Part shown: positions 47,050-55,062 of the stretch, piece after piece
How positions within the stretch are numbered: position 1 is the stretch's first letter
Layout of the letters: each line of letters opens with the position of its first letter
Source of the DNA: Vibrio gallicus
GTDB taxonomy: Bacteria > Pseudomonadota > Gammaproteobacteria > Enterobacterales > Vibrionaceae
Assembly (NCBI RefSeq): GCF_024346875.1
Contig: NZ_AP024872.1
Span: forward strand, 186,001 to 250,000
Direction of reading: 5' to 3'
Length of the DNA: 64,000 nt
Position numbers and translations under genes: made by a program
Notes under the pieces: model-generated
The model's database searches: none
Seen by the model: the letters and a program-made list of their open reading frames with translations, nothing else
What the model was told of the DNA's origin: nothing

Positions 47050-48060
47050 TTAGGCCCCAAAAGCCTTAATAGGATCGTATTTTTCACCACTGCTCAACAA
47101 GTGATAAGCGATCCTAATTTGCTTCTTAGCTAAGATACACAAGGCTTCTTTATAACTCCTTCCTTCTGCCCTCAGTTTGTCGTAGTAAGCTTTAAAATGT
47201 TCATCATGCATTGTCGCTCCCCAAGCAGAGCAGAAGATTCTTTTCCTCAAATAGGTGTTTCCTCGTTTACTCAGTTTGCCTTTCCCTCTCCACGTTCCGC
47301 TTTGTCGAATGCTGGTGTCCAACCCAACAAACGCTACCCATGAATGACAACTCTTAACCCTTCTATCCAGTTGGCTTAAAAGAGCTGCAGTGGTCGAAGA
47401 GATGCCTGGAATACTGGCTAAGATATCGGTGTCTCTTGCGCTTTCGTTAGTTTCAACAATCAAGGCCTCAAGCTCTCGAAGCATACGCTTGTGAAGCGAC
47501 TTTAATTCCGCCAGTTTCGTAGCGAGCTCTTGTTGAACTTCATCTAACTCAAACCCTAAACCTTGATAAGTTTCCTCGAACAAACGAAGGCTACTCCCCA
47601 TTTTCTGTATTAGCTTCTCTATTGCCTTTATTTGGCCTACTTTCAATGTAATCAATAGATTACGGTCACTTAGTTTAGTCGGTTTAGGCAGGTTTCTCTC
47701 AGTAAGACACATTGTGGCTAGTGTCTCAGCATCGACGGGATCTGTTTTAGTCTTGCGAATGTTAGCTTTGCTATGCTTGCTCGATTGCAATGGATTAATG
47801 ACGTAGAGATTAAGATTATGCTTTGAAAATACAGAGACTAACTTGAGATGATAGTGGCCGGTTGATTCACAGATTATTTTACCTTTGTACTGCGATTCTA
47901 CGAGCTTTTCAGCCAACTTTTCTATCGACTCTACGGTGTTGTTAAGTTGATACAGAATGGTTTTTCCTGCCGTTAATCCAGCAAAATCTAGCGTCTTTTT
48001 AGAGACATCAATGCCAATAGCGGTACAGTTTTTTAACTGCGAAATAGAGAGAGTTTTCAT
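47050..48060 (-). CDS. IS110-family transposase (DEDD recombinase)
   Basis: A 336-aa recombinase. The RuvC-like DEDD residues are Asp18 (GIDVSKK), Glu65 (CESTGHY), Asp107 and Asp110 (KTDPVDAETLA). The C-terminal Transposase_20 domain begins IPGISSTTAALL and contains RQSGTWRGKGKLSKRGNTYL, with Ser253/254 the likely catalytic serine. IS110 recombinases work with a structured bridge RNA that pairs with both target and donor DNA. The coding sequence is full length with no frameshift, so the element may be active. Confidence 0.95.
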   Translation of the reverse strand: MKTLSISQLKNCTAIGIDVSKKTLDFAGLTAGKTILYQLNNTVESIEKLAEKLVESQYKGKIICESTGHYHLKLVSVFSKHNLNLYVINPLQSSKHSKANIRKTKTDPVDAETLATMCLTERNLPKPTKLSDRNLLITLKVGQIKAIEKLIQKMGSSLRLFEETYQGLGFELDEVQQELATKLAELKSLHKRMLRELEALIVETNESARDTDILASIPGISSTTAALLSQLDRRVKSCHSWVAFVGLDTSIRQSGTWRGKGKLSKRGNTYLRKRIFCSAWGATMHDEHFKAYYDKLRAEGRSYKEALCILAKKQIRIAYHLLSSGEKYDPIKAFGA

Positions 48061-48276
48061 AAATCTACTATCCTTACATTGAAAGGTAAGAGCGATTCAT
48101 GGCTTTTTCATATCGGTTAAAGATCTTGTGCGATTACCTGTTATAGAAGCTCAGAATCGCTAGAGCGAGAAGAGACTTTGGCATCCCCAGAAGCTCGAAG
48201 CCTTTGACGCGTTAGTCTCTTCTTCTCACCCTAGCTTAGTCCCAGATAATTTACTTTATTTGGGACTACTTCTTTT
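48061..48276 (-). ncRNA. Predicted IS110 bridge RNA
   Basis: Read 5'-3' on the minus strand, the region folds into three parts. (1) A 5' hairpin with the 8-bp stem TAGTCCCA/TGGGACTA (arms 48261-48268 and 48237-48244). (2) A loop closed by a long stem (arms 48214-48235 and 48159-48177: 10 perfect pairs, a 3-nt bulge and 9 pairs including two wobbles). Inside it are CGTCA (48205-48209) and GGGGATG (48182-48188), which match the left target and the complement of the right target. (3) A loop closed by GCGATTC/GAATCGC (48154-48160, 48092-48098). It holds TAACAGG (48137-48143) and ATATG (48109-48113), which match the element's right end and the complement of its left end. This is the target-loop/donor-loop plan of IS110 bridge RNAs. 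Exact RNA ends are unknown. Confidence 0.75.
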
Positions 48277-48279
48277 ATA

Positions 48280-48645
48280 TGACGATTTTAAGGTGTGGTG
48301 GTTGTGGAGCGTAGCGATGAATCGATGTATCGATGACGTGTCCCACAGGGCCAAAGAACCACAGGACCACAGAACCGCTTCTCCCTGTTGCTCGGGTTTA
48401 GGTTTGAAATCGAGACCATGATTGAGGTCTGAGTATCTACAGATCCCCGCCTGCGCGGGGATGACGGTTTTAAGGTGTGGTGGTTGTGGAGCGTAGCGAT
48501 GAATCGATGTTTCGATGATCTGCCTCACAGGGCCAAAGAACCACAGAACCACAGGACCACAGAACCGCTTCACCCCCGCCTGCGCGGGGATGACGATATT
48601 GGAGTGGTTGTGGGGCGTAGCGGTGGTTCGATGTATCGGTGAGAT
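48280..48645. repeat. Compound intergenic repeat, locus R5 (right part)
   Basis: This is the continuation of the copy cut by the IS110 element, then a complete unit and a partial one. TTTTAAGGTGTGGTGGTTGT occurs at about 48287 and 48470, and GAGCGTAGCGATGAATCGAT follows each time. The 8-bp word array (CCAAAGAA, CCACAGAA, CCACAGGA) precedes CCGCTTC. Strong palindromes lie at 48443-48462 and about 48573-48591. The array fills the gap up to the DUF1415 gene. Confidence 0.88.
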
Positions 48646-48677
48646 CACCGATAATCCAGGCTCTAGCCCCGTTCTAT

Positions 48678-49214
48678 CTACAAATACGGAAACAGCTTGG
48701 CTTTTTGCTTGTCGCTCAAGGCTTGTACGCGCTCGATGTTATTATCAGGGATAGCTTCAGGGTTAGGGTAGTGCTTTAAAACTCGTTCCATACTTTCTTC
48801 TCTGATCAAATGAATAGTAGGGTAAGGGGAACGGTTGGTTAGGTTCTCTGCATCATCTGGTTCTGTCCCACCAAAGCAATAATCAGGGTGGAAGCTCGCG
48901 ACCTGATATATGCCTTCATAGTCCTCTTGCTTCAATAGAGCATCTACCCAATCTAGAAAGAAGTTATAGTCCATAAAGTCATCGAGCATATTAGCTGCAA
49001 CAACTAAAGTAGTTTCTAATTGTTGGGGAGGCGTGCTATCGAGCTGTTTAAGTTCCAATAAGATAAATTCTAATAGGGCTTCTTCTGTTGTTGCATCGGA
49101 AATGGCTATTTTTATCTGATTTTTCTTATTTGGCTTGTGTGCAAAAGGGCACAAATTTAGCCCGATAACGACCTGCTCAAGCCACGCCTGTGTTTGTTGG
49201 TGTATGTCATTCAT
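48678..49214 (-). CDS. DUF1415 family protein
   Basis: A 178-aa cytoplasmic protein with the DUF1415 landmarks GLNLCPFAH near the N-terminus, DYNFFLDWVD in the middle and VASFHPDYCFGG followed by NRSPYPTIHLIREES. The conserved Cys and His residues suggest metal or redox chemistry, but no function is established. It overlaps nfsA by 4 bp, so the two are co-translated. Its 3' end lies beside repeat locus R5. Confidence 0.88.
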   Translation of the reverse strand: MNDIHQQTQAWLEQVVIGLNLCPFAHKPNKKNQIKIAISDATTEEALLEFILLELKQLDSTPPQQLETTLVVAANMLDDFMDYNFFLDWVDALLKQEDYEGIYQVASFHPDYCFGGTEPDDAENLTNRSPYPTIHLIREESMERVLKHYPNPEAIPDNNIERVQALSDKQKAKLFPYL

Positions 49215-49933
49215 TTGGTACTAAAGCCCTGACTTTTTATGAATTCTTGCATAAATGGGCGGGTTTCTTTACTTAAATTTGTAGTGATCTGTTGTGACCA
49301 GCTTCCAACTTTATTATTGCTACTACGGGTTGCGTAGTAGTCTGAAATCTGTTGGTCATATTCTGCTAAGGCTTGTGTGTTAAGGGGTTGATAGCTATTT
49401 TCGTGTACCAATATGCTCTTTGGAAGTCGAGGTTTAACCTCTGGTGATTGATCTGGGTAGCCTAAGCATAAACCGAACAGTGGCAGAACATTTTGTGGTA
49501 GCTCTAAGCAATCAACGACTTGGTCTGGATTATTACGTAATCCGCCAATATAGACACCACCTAAATCTAAAGACTCCGCCGCAGTTAAGCAGTTTTGTGC
49601 CATTAATCCAGCATCAATTGCGCCAATGAGGGTCTGTTCTGTAAAGCCTAATTGAGCTTGTGGATGGATCTGTTGGTGTCTTTGGTAATCGATACAGAAA
49701 ACCAGAAACTCTGCGCAACTTGCAACATAGGATTGTCCGCCAGCGCATGTGGCAAGTTGTTCACGCTTGTTGCTATCGGTAACTCGAACGATAGAAACAC
49801 ATTGTATAAAGCTGGAGCTAGAGGCTGCGATGCCGCAATCTAAAATGGTTTGTAGTTGTGTATCAGAGATCGCTTGCTTGGTGAATGCGCGAATAGAGCG
49901 ATGATTTAATAGGGTTTCGATAGTAGGAGTCAT
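49211..49933 (-). CDS. nfsA: Oxygen-insensitive NADPH nitroreductase NfsA
   Basis: A 240-aa FMN-dependent nitroreductase of the NfsA/Frp group. The N-terminus IETLLNHRSIRAFTKQAIS and the segments IAASSSSFIQ (flavin contact) and LGGVYIGGLRNNP are characteristic. It reduces nitroaromatics and quinones by two electrons using NADPH. It is the first gene of a pair with DUF1415 (4-bp overlap). The csrB-like RNA lies upstream on the same strand and has its own terminator. Confidence 0.9.
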   Translation of the reverse strand: MTPTIETLLNHRSIRAFTKQAISDTQLQTILDCGIAASSSSFIQCVSIVRVTDSNKREQLATCAGGQSYVASCAEFLVFCIDYQRHQQIHPQAQLGFTEQTLIGAIDAGLMAQNCLTAAESLDLGGVYIGGLRNNPDQVVDCLELPQNVLPLFGLCLGYPDQSPEVKPRLPKSILVHENSYQPLNTQALAEYDQQISDYYATRSSNNKVGSWSQQITTNLSKETRPFMQEFIKSQGFSTK

Positions 49934-50047
49934 TGGGATAGTTGCCTTAGTCTGTTTTGTTTTAGCTTAACAATTGCAGTGTCTAGTGCAAAGAGCTAAT
50001 CCCAGCTGGTGATTGAAAATGTGCTTCTAACCCTATAAATTATAAAC

Positions 50048-50309
50048 AAAAAAATACCCCTACCAGACTGGCTGGAAGGGGCGAACTTATAACGCAGCAA
50101 TCCTGCTACAAACACATTCCCTAATACTATCCCTGATATGGTTAAATCCGTTAACCTTATCCTGTCACATCGTCATCCCGACGGTGTCCTGCGTTCAACT
50201 GTCCTTGTTAAACGTCGTTTCATCCAGAAACTTTGCCTTTAATGGTGTTATTTCCAAATAACGGGGCCAACTGGCCACCCTTTAAAGACTTTGCCAACTC
50301 CCTGTCGAC
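50048..50309 (-). ncRNA. csrB: CsrB/CsrC-type regulatory RNA
   Basis: The minus-strand transcript begins GTCGACAGGGAGT, the same 5' start as E. coli CsrB. It carries 11 GGA motifs over about 260 nt. Several sit in hairpin loops: GTTATTTGGAAATAAC, GTTTCTGGATGAAAC, CGTCGGGATGACG, GGTTAACGGATTTAACC and GTAGCAGGATTGCTGC. These are binding sites that sequester CsrA. It ends in a strong terminator (stem CCCCTNCCAG/CTGGTAGGGG plus a U run, 50048-50081). The region has no ORF. Vibrios have several such RNAs, so B/C/D numbering is uncertain. Confidence 0.87.
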
Positions 50310-50315
50310 ACACTC

Positions 50316-50343
50316 ATAGTACTATTTTGCCGCTTGCGTACAA
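50316..50343 (-). promoter_or_regulatory. Promoter of the csrB-like RNA
   Basis: On the minus strand, TTGTAC (-35, 50338-50343) and TACTAT (-10, 50316-50321) are separated by 16 bp. The -10 ends 7 bp before the predicted RNA start GTCGAC at 50309. The spacing fits a sigma-70 promoter. Confidence 0.65.
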
Positions 50344-50466
50344 TGACAATAGTAGATTTTACCCGCTGGAATATTATTCACTAAATATCTATTCGTTATA
50401 AAACAATGACTTAATTATAGATGATGGATTTTATGTTAAAAAAAAGTTATCGACTCTCACGCTTCT

Positions 50467-50484
50467 TGTAAGCGATCTCTTACA
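50467..50484. promoter_or_regulatory. VarA/UvrY (GacA-type) binding site upstream of csrB
   Basis: A perfect inverted repeat TGTAAG-CGATCT-CTTACA, exactly the GacA/UvrY consensus. It is centred about 167 bp before the csrB start, the distance usually seen for csrB-type genes. It predicts activation by the VarS/VarA (BarA/UvrY) two-component system. Confidence 0.88.
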
Positions 50485-50553
50485 AAGGCATGGGCGAAAC
50501 TCGTATCTAGTCTTTTAATAGTGACTACGTGAGAATATTTCTCTTTAAATCAG

Positions 50554-51504
50554 CTATTTATCATAGATAAAAGCACGACCTCGCAGGGTGCTCAGTATCA
50601 GATTTTTTAACCATTGGTGAGGTGCACTGTTGGACGTACGTCTGTGCTCTAATAGGTATACACCAATATCCAATTGACCTTGCATGCTTAAGATAGGCAC
50701 CAGTTGATGTTGAAAATTGTCCACTGAGCCTAAGGTATGAGTAGAAACCAGTAAGCTATTGGAGCCCTCCATTGCATCAATTAGGGTATTCACTTGACCG
50801 CTTTTAAAGCTGATATTACGACTTAATCCCAGAGGTTTGAGGTAATCGTCAATAGGGTTTTGCGAATCTGCATCTGAGCGCAGGTCGAGATTTAAATCCA
50901 TGAACGGATAATCCATACAGTGTTCAATAGTGACATTATCTTTATCAGCTAAAGGGTGATTCTTCATTCCATAAATGACACCGTAAGTTGTACCAATAAG
51001 CTCACTTGGAAACTCATCGCTGTTGGTGGGAGTCGTTACATGGATGGAGAAATCCACTTCTCGTTGCTTGAGCAGTTTCTCGGGATCTTTAGCTGCTGGG
51101 TACTCTAACAAACTGGCATTGGGTGCAGTTTGCATCAACTGTTTTACCAGTGGTACTGAAAGTTGGCGACTCATTAAAGGCGGCAAAGAGATCTTAAAGG
51201 TTTGATCGCATAATTCAGGTGAGAACTTGGTGCTGTCTATTAGCTTGTTCACCGACATTAAGATTTCGGCAAGGGGTTCTTGCAGGCTAATTGCCTTGTC
51301 GGTAGGTTGTAAGCCTGCCGATTCGCGATAAAACAAGGGGTCATCAAATACGTCTCTAAGGCGCTTTAAGGTGCGACTCATCGCGGGCTGTGAAAGATAG
51401 AGAGTTTCAGCAGCGCGTGATACGTTTTTTTCTTTTAGCAGTACACTAAGGGAAACCAAAAGGTTTAAATCTAATCGAGAAAGCTGTTGTTCCAATGTCT
51501 TCAT
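50554..51504 (-). CDS. LysR-family transcriptional regulator
   Basis: A 316-aa LysR regulator. The N-terminal winged HTH reads DLNLLVSLSVLLKEKNVSRA, then AETLYLSQPAMSRTLKRLRD. A linker helix and a two-lobed effector domain follow (from about residue 95). The DLNLL start and long recognition helix place it nearer the NodD/LeuO-like branch than the CbbR type. It is encoded alone, upstream of the csrB-like RNA on the same strand and downstream of the FadL-type porin gene. Target and ligand are unknown. Confidence 0.88.
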   Translation of the reverse strand: MKTLEQQLSRLDLNLLVSLSVLLKEKNVSRAAETLYLSQPAMSRTLKRLRDVFDDPLFYRESAGLQPTDKAISLQEPLAEILMSVNKLIDSTKFSPELCDQTFKISLPPLMSRQLSVPLVKQLMQTAPNASLLEYPAAKDPEKLLKQREVDFSIHVTTPTNSDEFPSELIGTTYGVIYGMKNHPLADKDNVTIEHCMDYPFMDLNLDLRSDADSQNPIDDYLKPLGLSRNISFKSGQVNTLIDAMEGSNSLLVSTHTLGSVDNFQHQLVPILSMQGQLDIGVYLLEHRRTSNSAPHQWLKNLILSTLRGRAFIYDK

Positions 51505-51572
51505 GGTATCTACTTTAGTAATAATGAAACAAAATATTATTTGGTTAATTAATAATGTAGACAGGAGTCACA

Positions 51573-51602
51573 AAAAAAGCGAACCACTAGGGATCGCTTT
51601 TT
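51573..51602 (-). terminator. Terminator after the FadL-type gene
   Basis: The stem AAAGCGA / TCGCTTT with a T run on the minus strand, 29 bp after the stop of the FadL-type gene. Confidence 0.75.
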
Positions 51603-51630
51603 CGATCATACTGAATATTAGGTCGGTGGA

Positions 51631-52824
51631 TTAGAAAGTGTAGCTTGCTCCAACAAAGTGAACCTGCCCAATAAAGCTGCCTTGTAGTCCGGCATCCGCT
51701 CGAATGCTCTGCTGGTCGACATCCATCTCTCCGAAATCTGCGTATTGGTAGTAAAGATCTAAGGTGCTAGTTTTGAAGTCTTTAGATAGCCCAATTGAGT
51801 ATCGATGCTGCTCTCCTACGGGTAAATCAGGAGATTGATTTGCGCTGTCATCTAAAGGTGAAGTCTCATATGAATAACCCGCTTTTAATGTCCAACTGCT
51901 GTTGTTAAGTCGATGCTGTGCGCCAAATCCAAAATGCCAAACATCGTCAAATTCGCGATTAATTACATATGGATTTTGGGTAAAAGAGAGGTCAACAACG
52001 GTTTGTTGCCATTTACTCCAGTCATGCCATTGTACCGAGGTAAATAGGCTTGTTTGTGGACTGAGTTTATAGCTAGCACTGATATCTAGCATAGCCGGAG
52101 TTATTAAAGGAGCTCCGTAGCTACCAGATGCAATAACGTTGCTTCCAGAGATTACTTTTGAGTCCCCTTCAAAGTCATGCTCAAGTTTTGAGCGATATGC
52201 AATACCTAGGTTTACCCGTTCGGTGACGTCAAACATCATGCCTAGGTTAAAGCCCGCCGCAAAGCTGTCACTGGTTGCAAGCTCTATAGATTGGGTGTTG
52301 GCATTGATAAGGGCATAATCTAACTGCACTCCGAACGCGATAGCGGCTCTATCGTCAATTCTATAGCTAACCGAGGGGTTGAATTGATACGTAACCAGAG
52401 CCACATCGGTCAATTGGTTTGCGCCTTGCCAATCATAACCATAGTCAAGCGCCGCTCCACCGCGTGATGAAAACGCTAAACCTAAGCTCCAGCTATCACT
52501 TAAATGATGATTACTAAAATAGCTTACGATTGGCATAGTCTTGTTAGATTCAGCATCTGATCCAGCAATCGATCTGTCGTCCTCATACGCCATGTTGAGG
52601 TTCAGCACAGTACCACTAATAGTATGCTTTTCTTCATCCATGAAACTTGCTGTTGCAGGGTTTGTCCAGATAGCGGCGGGGCTATTGGTATAAACCCCAT
52701 CTCCTGCACCGGCAGTACCGAGGTTTGCGTATCCTGCTTCGCCCAAAAATATACCGCTGGCATTGGATATACCGGGAACAATTAAGGCAATAACATAAGT
52801 AAGGTAAGATTTATGACAGCGCAT
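51631..52824 (-). CDS. FadL/OmpP1-family outer-membrane transporter
   Basis: A 397-aa barrel protein. The signal peptide (MRCHKSYLTYVIALIVPGIS, cleaved near NA-SG) precedes the FadL N-terminal hatch sequence with GEAGYANLGTAGAGDGVYTN, then NPATASFMD and the barrel. The C-terminus HFVGASYTF ends in Phe. FadL-type channels take up fatty acids or other hydrophobic compounds. The frame extends 9 codons upstream, but the ATG at 52824 starts the signal peptide. Two LysR genes flank it, and either could be its regulator. Confidence 0.87.
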   Translation of the reverse strand: MRCHKSYLTYVIALIVPGISNASGIFLGEAGYANLGTAGAGDGVYTNSPAAIWTNPATASFMDEEKHTISGTVLNLNMAYEDDRSIAGSDAESNKTMPIVSYFSNHHLSDSWSLGLAFSSRGGAALDYGYDWQGANQLTDVALVTYQFNPSVSYRIDDRAAIAFGVQLDYALINANTQSIELATSDSFAAGFNLGMMFDVTERVNLGIAYRSKLEHDFEGDSKVISGSNVIASGSYGAPLITPAMLDISASYKLSPQTSLFTSVQWHDWSKWQQTVVDLSFTQNPYVINREFDDVWHFGFGAQHRLNNSSWTLKAGYSYETSPLDDSANQSPDLPVGEQHRYSIGLSKDFKTSTLDLYYQYADFGEMDVDQQSIRADAGLQGSFIGQVHFVGASYTF

Positions 52825-52924
52825 CGAAATGGTCTCTGTATGGAATACCATTCAAGTGTGGGGTGTTATTACTATGCAATCAAGTTTATATTTTCTATAT
52901 CAGATATAACAATAATGCATATGA

Positions 52925-53812
52925 TTATCTGAGGCTCTCTGAGATGAGGTGTATGAACCTTTGATAGCGGGCAGCAAGGGGGCGATTCGCTTTATAGATC
53001 AAAAAGAGTTGATCTTTAACCGGTTGTTTTGGCTGATAAATATTGAGTTCATTGAACCAAGGTGAAGATACGACGGCGCTCTTGGGAAGTACAGTAAAAC
53101 CAATACCGTGCACAATCGGATACAAGATTTGGTTGAGTTGGTTGATGTAGCTTACCCTTGGGATTTTTGAGACCTGAATTGAAGACAGATGCGGCTCACC
53201 ACTTTCCCTTAAATAGCGAGAAACATAGTGCTCGGCATCGGGGTGCTTGATCAGCCCAAGCTCAACAAGAGACTGTTGGGTTACCTTATTAGAGTGTATG
53301 GAATTCGGTAGTACCAACAATAATTCTTCATCCCCAATATGGATAACCTCGAGCTCTGCGCTACTTGGTTGTTGAGTCACTAATCCTAGGGAGGTTATGC
53401 CATTTAATACATTGTCAATTATCTTGGAGTTTGGGGCGGCCTCAAACTCTACACTGAGTTTGGGATGTTGCTGTTGAATGCCTATAAACATTGGATAGAG
53501 CCATTGCGCTAGTGAACCCGAACAAGACAAGGAAACGATACCTTGGTTTTCATCGTCCACTTGCAGTTCATTGAGTAATAGCTGTTGCTGCTCGATAAGC
53601 TGGTTGGCATATTGATATATACGCAGCCCCTGTTCGGTTAACTCAAATCCCTTGCCTTGTTTTATAAGCAGCTGTACCCCGCAGGCTTGCTCCAATTTTT
53701 GGATATGCTGTGTGACACCCGGTTGAGTCATAAACAGGGCTTGAGCTGTTTTAGTAAAGTGATTTACTTCAACCAAGGTCTTGAATGTTTTTAGCCAGTT
53801 TGGATTGAGCAT
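52925..53812 (-). CDS. LysR-family transcriptional regulator, divergent from an MDR gene
   Basis: A 295-aa LysR regulator. The HTH region is FKTLVEVNHFTKTAQALFMT followed by QPGVTQHIQKLEQACGVQLL. The effector domain follows from about residue 90. It is transcribed divergently from the MDR reductase at 53977, the usual arrangement for LysR factors that control a neighbour. A striking 33-bp palindrome lies between the two starts and could be the operator. Confidence 0.88.
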   Translation of the reverse strand: MLNPNWLKTFKTLVEVNHFTKTAQALFMTQPGVTQHIQKLEQACGVQLLIKQGKGFELTEQGLRIYQYANQLIEQQQLLLNELQVDDENQGIVSLSCSGSLAQWLYPMFIGIQQQHPKLSVEFEAAPNSKIIDNVLNGITSLGLVTQQPSSAELEVIHIGDEELLLVLPNSIHSNKVTQQSLVELGLIKHPDAEHYVSRYLRESGEPHLSSIQVSKIPRVSYINQLNQILYPIVHGIGFTVLPKSAVVSSPWFNELNIYQPKQPVKDQLFLIYKANRPLAARYQRFIHLISESLR

Positions 53813-53896
53813 TAGAATTGGGTGTCAGTATATGTTTGATAGCATTATACTTTATTTATTATGTATTAGCCTTAGCGGTTAAATTTAGCCTGAAAT

Positions 53897-53929
53897 CTGT
53901 AGCTTGTGGTAATTAGCCACAAACTACAG
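53897..53929. promoter_or_regulatory. 33-bp near-perfect palindrome in LysR/MDR intergenic region
   Basis: The arms CTGTAGCTTGTGG (53897-53909) and CCACAAACTACAG (53917-53929) pair at 12 of 13 positions around a 7-bp AT-rich centre. It lies 48 bp before the MDR start and 85 bp before the LysR start. It is probably an operator for the adjacent LysR protein, but it could also form an RNA hairpin. Confidence 0.6.
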
Positions 53930-53976
53930 TCAAAAAGGCTAATTTATCGACTCAGTATCAATTGGAGAATATCCCT

Positions 53977-54981
53977 ATGAAAGCTCTGACCTATCGTGCA
54001 AGTGACGATCAGTTTATTTTGAAACAGTTACCTATGCCGCGTATTGAAACGGAGTGGGATGTGATTGTAAAGGTAGATGCAGCGGCGTTAAACCCAGTTG
54101 ACGCTAAAATCCACCTCTGGAAATCAATGGTTACCGAGATGGACGACAATTTTGTGGGTGGTTTAGATGTAGCGGGTGAGATTGTTGCGGTTGGTGAGAA
54201 AGTGATTGAATGGAGCGTGGGCGATCGTGTGCTCTATCATGGCAATATGCGCCGCTCGCAAGGCGGGTTTGCGCAATACGCAGTCCATGATTCGCGCACC
54301 CTTATCGAACATCCTGACGTGAGCTCAATTGTTGCTGCCGCGACGCCTTGTGCAGGTTGGACGGCATGGAATGCGTTGGTGGATAAACTGGATATCATCA
54401 ATCGTGAGTCGATCTTTATAGCTGGTGGCTCAGGCGGGGTTGGTAGTTTTGCTATTCAATTAGCCAAGCACTACAAGGTGCCGACAATTATTACCACCTG
54501 CTCTGAAAAAAATCATGATTTTGTGACAAAATTAGGTGCCACACACTGTATCGATTACCGTAGCGCCGACGTTGCCCAGTTAGTTACAGATATAACCAAG
54601 GGTAACGGGGTTGATGTTGCGCTAGATTGTGTGGGAGGGGATAACGATATCCTTTGTAGTAAAGTCTTAGGTTATCAAGGTCATATGGTCGAGCTTGTAC
54701 AAAACGTTCGCCCGCAAGCCTATGATGATGTTTTCTTGCGTGGATTAAGCTTTCATCAGCTGAGCTTAGGCTCTGGGCATGTGAACCACCGTAAGGGGCG
54801 CAACTCGATTGTCAGTGCTGGCAATGCGTTTAACTTGTTACTTGAACAAGGAGAGGTGATCGTACCTCAACTGGAGGTAATTAACCTTGAAAGCGCCGCC
54901 GAAGTATTAACTAAAATTCGACAGCAGCGTACGGTGGGTAAGGTGGTCATCTCGTTTGATCAGGCAGGTTCAAGGATCTAG
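53977..54981 (+). CDS. Zinc-type MDR alcohol dehydrogenase / quinone oxidoreductase-like
   Basis: A 334-aa medium-chain reductase. The N-terminal GroES-like domain includes VKVDAAALNPVDAKIHLWKS and GLDVAGEIVAVGEKV. The Rossmann domain has FIAGGSGGVGSFAIQLAKHY (NAD(P)-binding) and ITTCSEKNHDFV. The cysteine zinc ligands of alcohol dehydrogenases are not evident, so NADPH:quinone reductase-like activity is more likely. The ATG at 53977 follows GGAG by 9 bp. A TTG at 53962 would add 5 residues. It is divergent from a LysR gene and 81 bp before the mannosidase. Confidence 0.83.
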   Translation: MKALTYRASDDQFILKQLPMPRIETEWDVIVKVDAAALNPVDAKIHLWKSMVTEMDDNFVGGLDVAGEIVAVGEKVIEWSVGDRVLYHGNMRRSQGGFAQYAVHDSRTLIEHPDVSSIVAAATPCAGWTAWNALVDKLDIINRESIFIAGGSGGVGSFAIQLAKHYKVPTIITTCSEKNHDFVTKLGATHCIDYRSADVAQLVTDITKGNGVDVALDCVGGDNDILCSKVLGYQGHMVELVQNVRPQAYDDVFLRGLSFHQLSLGSGHVNHRKGRNSIVSAGNAFNLLLEQGEVIVPQLEVINLESAAEVLTKIRQQRTVGKVVISFDQAGSRI

Positions 54982-55062
54982 AACCCTAGCTGTGTATGTC
55001 GTCACAGTAACTATTCAATAAGTTGCTTAATATTTTGAGTCAATACGTGACTCAAAGGTTAA

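Larger units (their letters stand above)
47025..48281 (-). mobile_element. IS110-family insertion sequence, 1257 bp, inserted in a palindromic repeat
   Basis: The ends are defined by comparison with the uninterrupted repeat copy at 48437-48490. A TG dinucleotide occurs at both edges (47023-47024 and 48280-48281), so the exact cut can shift by 2 bp. There are no terminal inverted repeats and no longer target duplication, as expected for IS110 elements. The transposase occupies 47050-48060. The 5' non-coding part (48061-48279, about 219 bp) is long and the 3' part short (about 25 bp), the arrangement of the IS110 group with its bridge RNA upstream of the recombinase. The element appears intact. 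Confidence 0.9.

Noticed and set aside
48256-48648. 130-aa frame across the IS110 edge and repeat R5
   Set aside because: The residues derive from repeat words and the IS non-coding end, and similar accidental frames occur in other repeat copies. No coding support.
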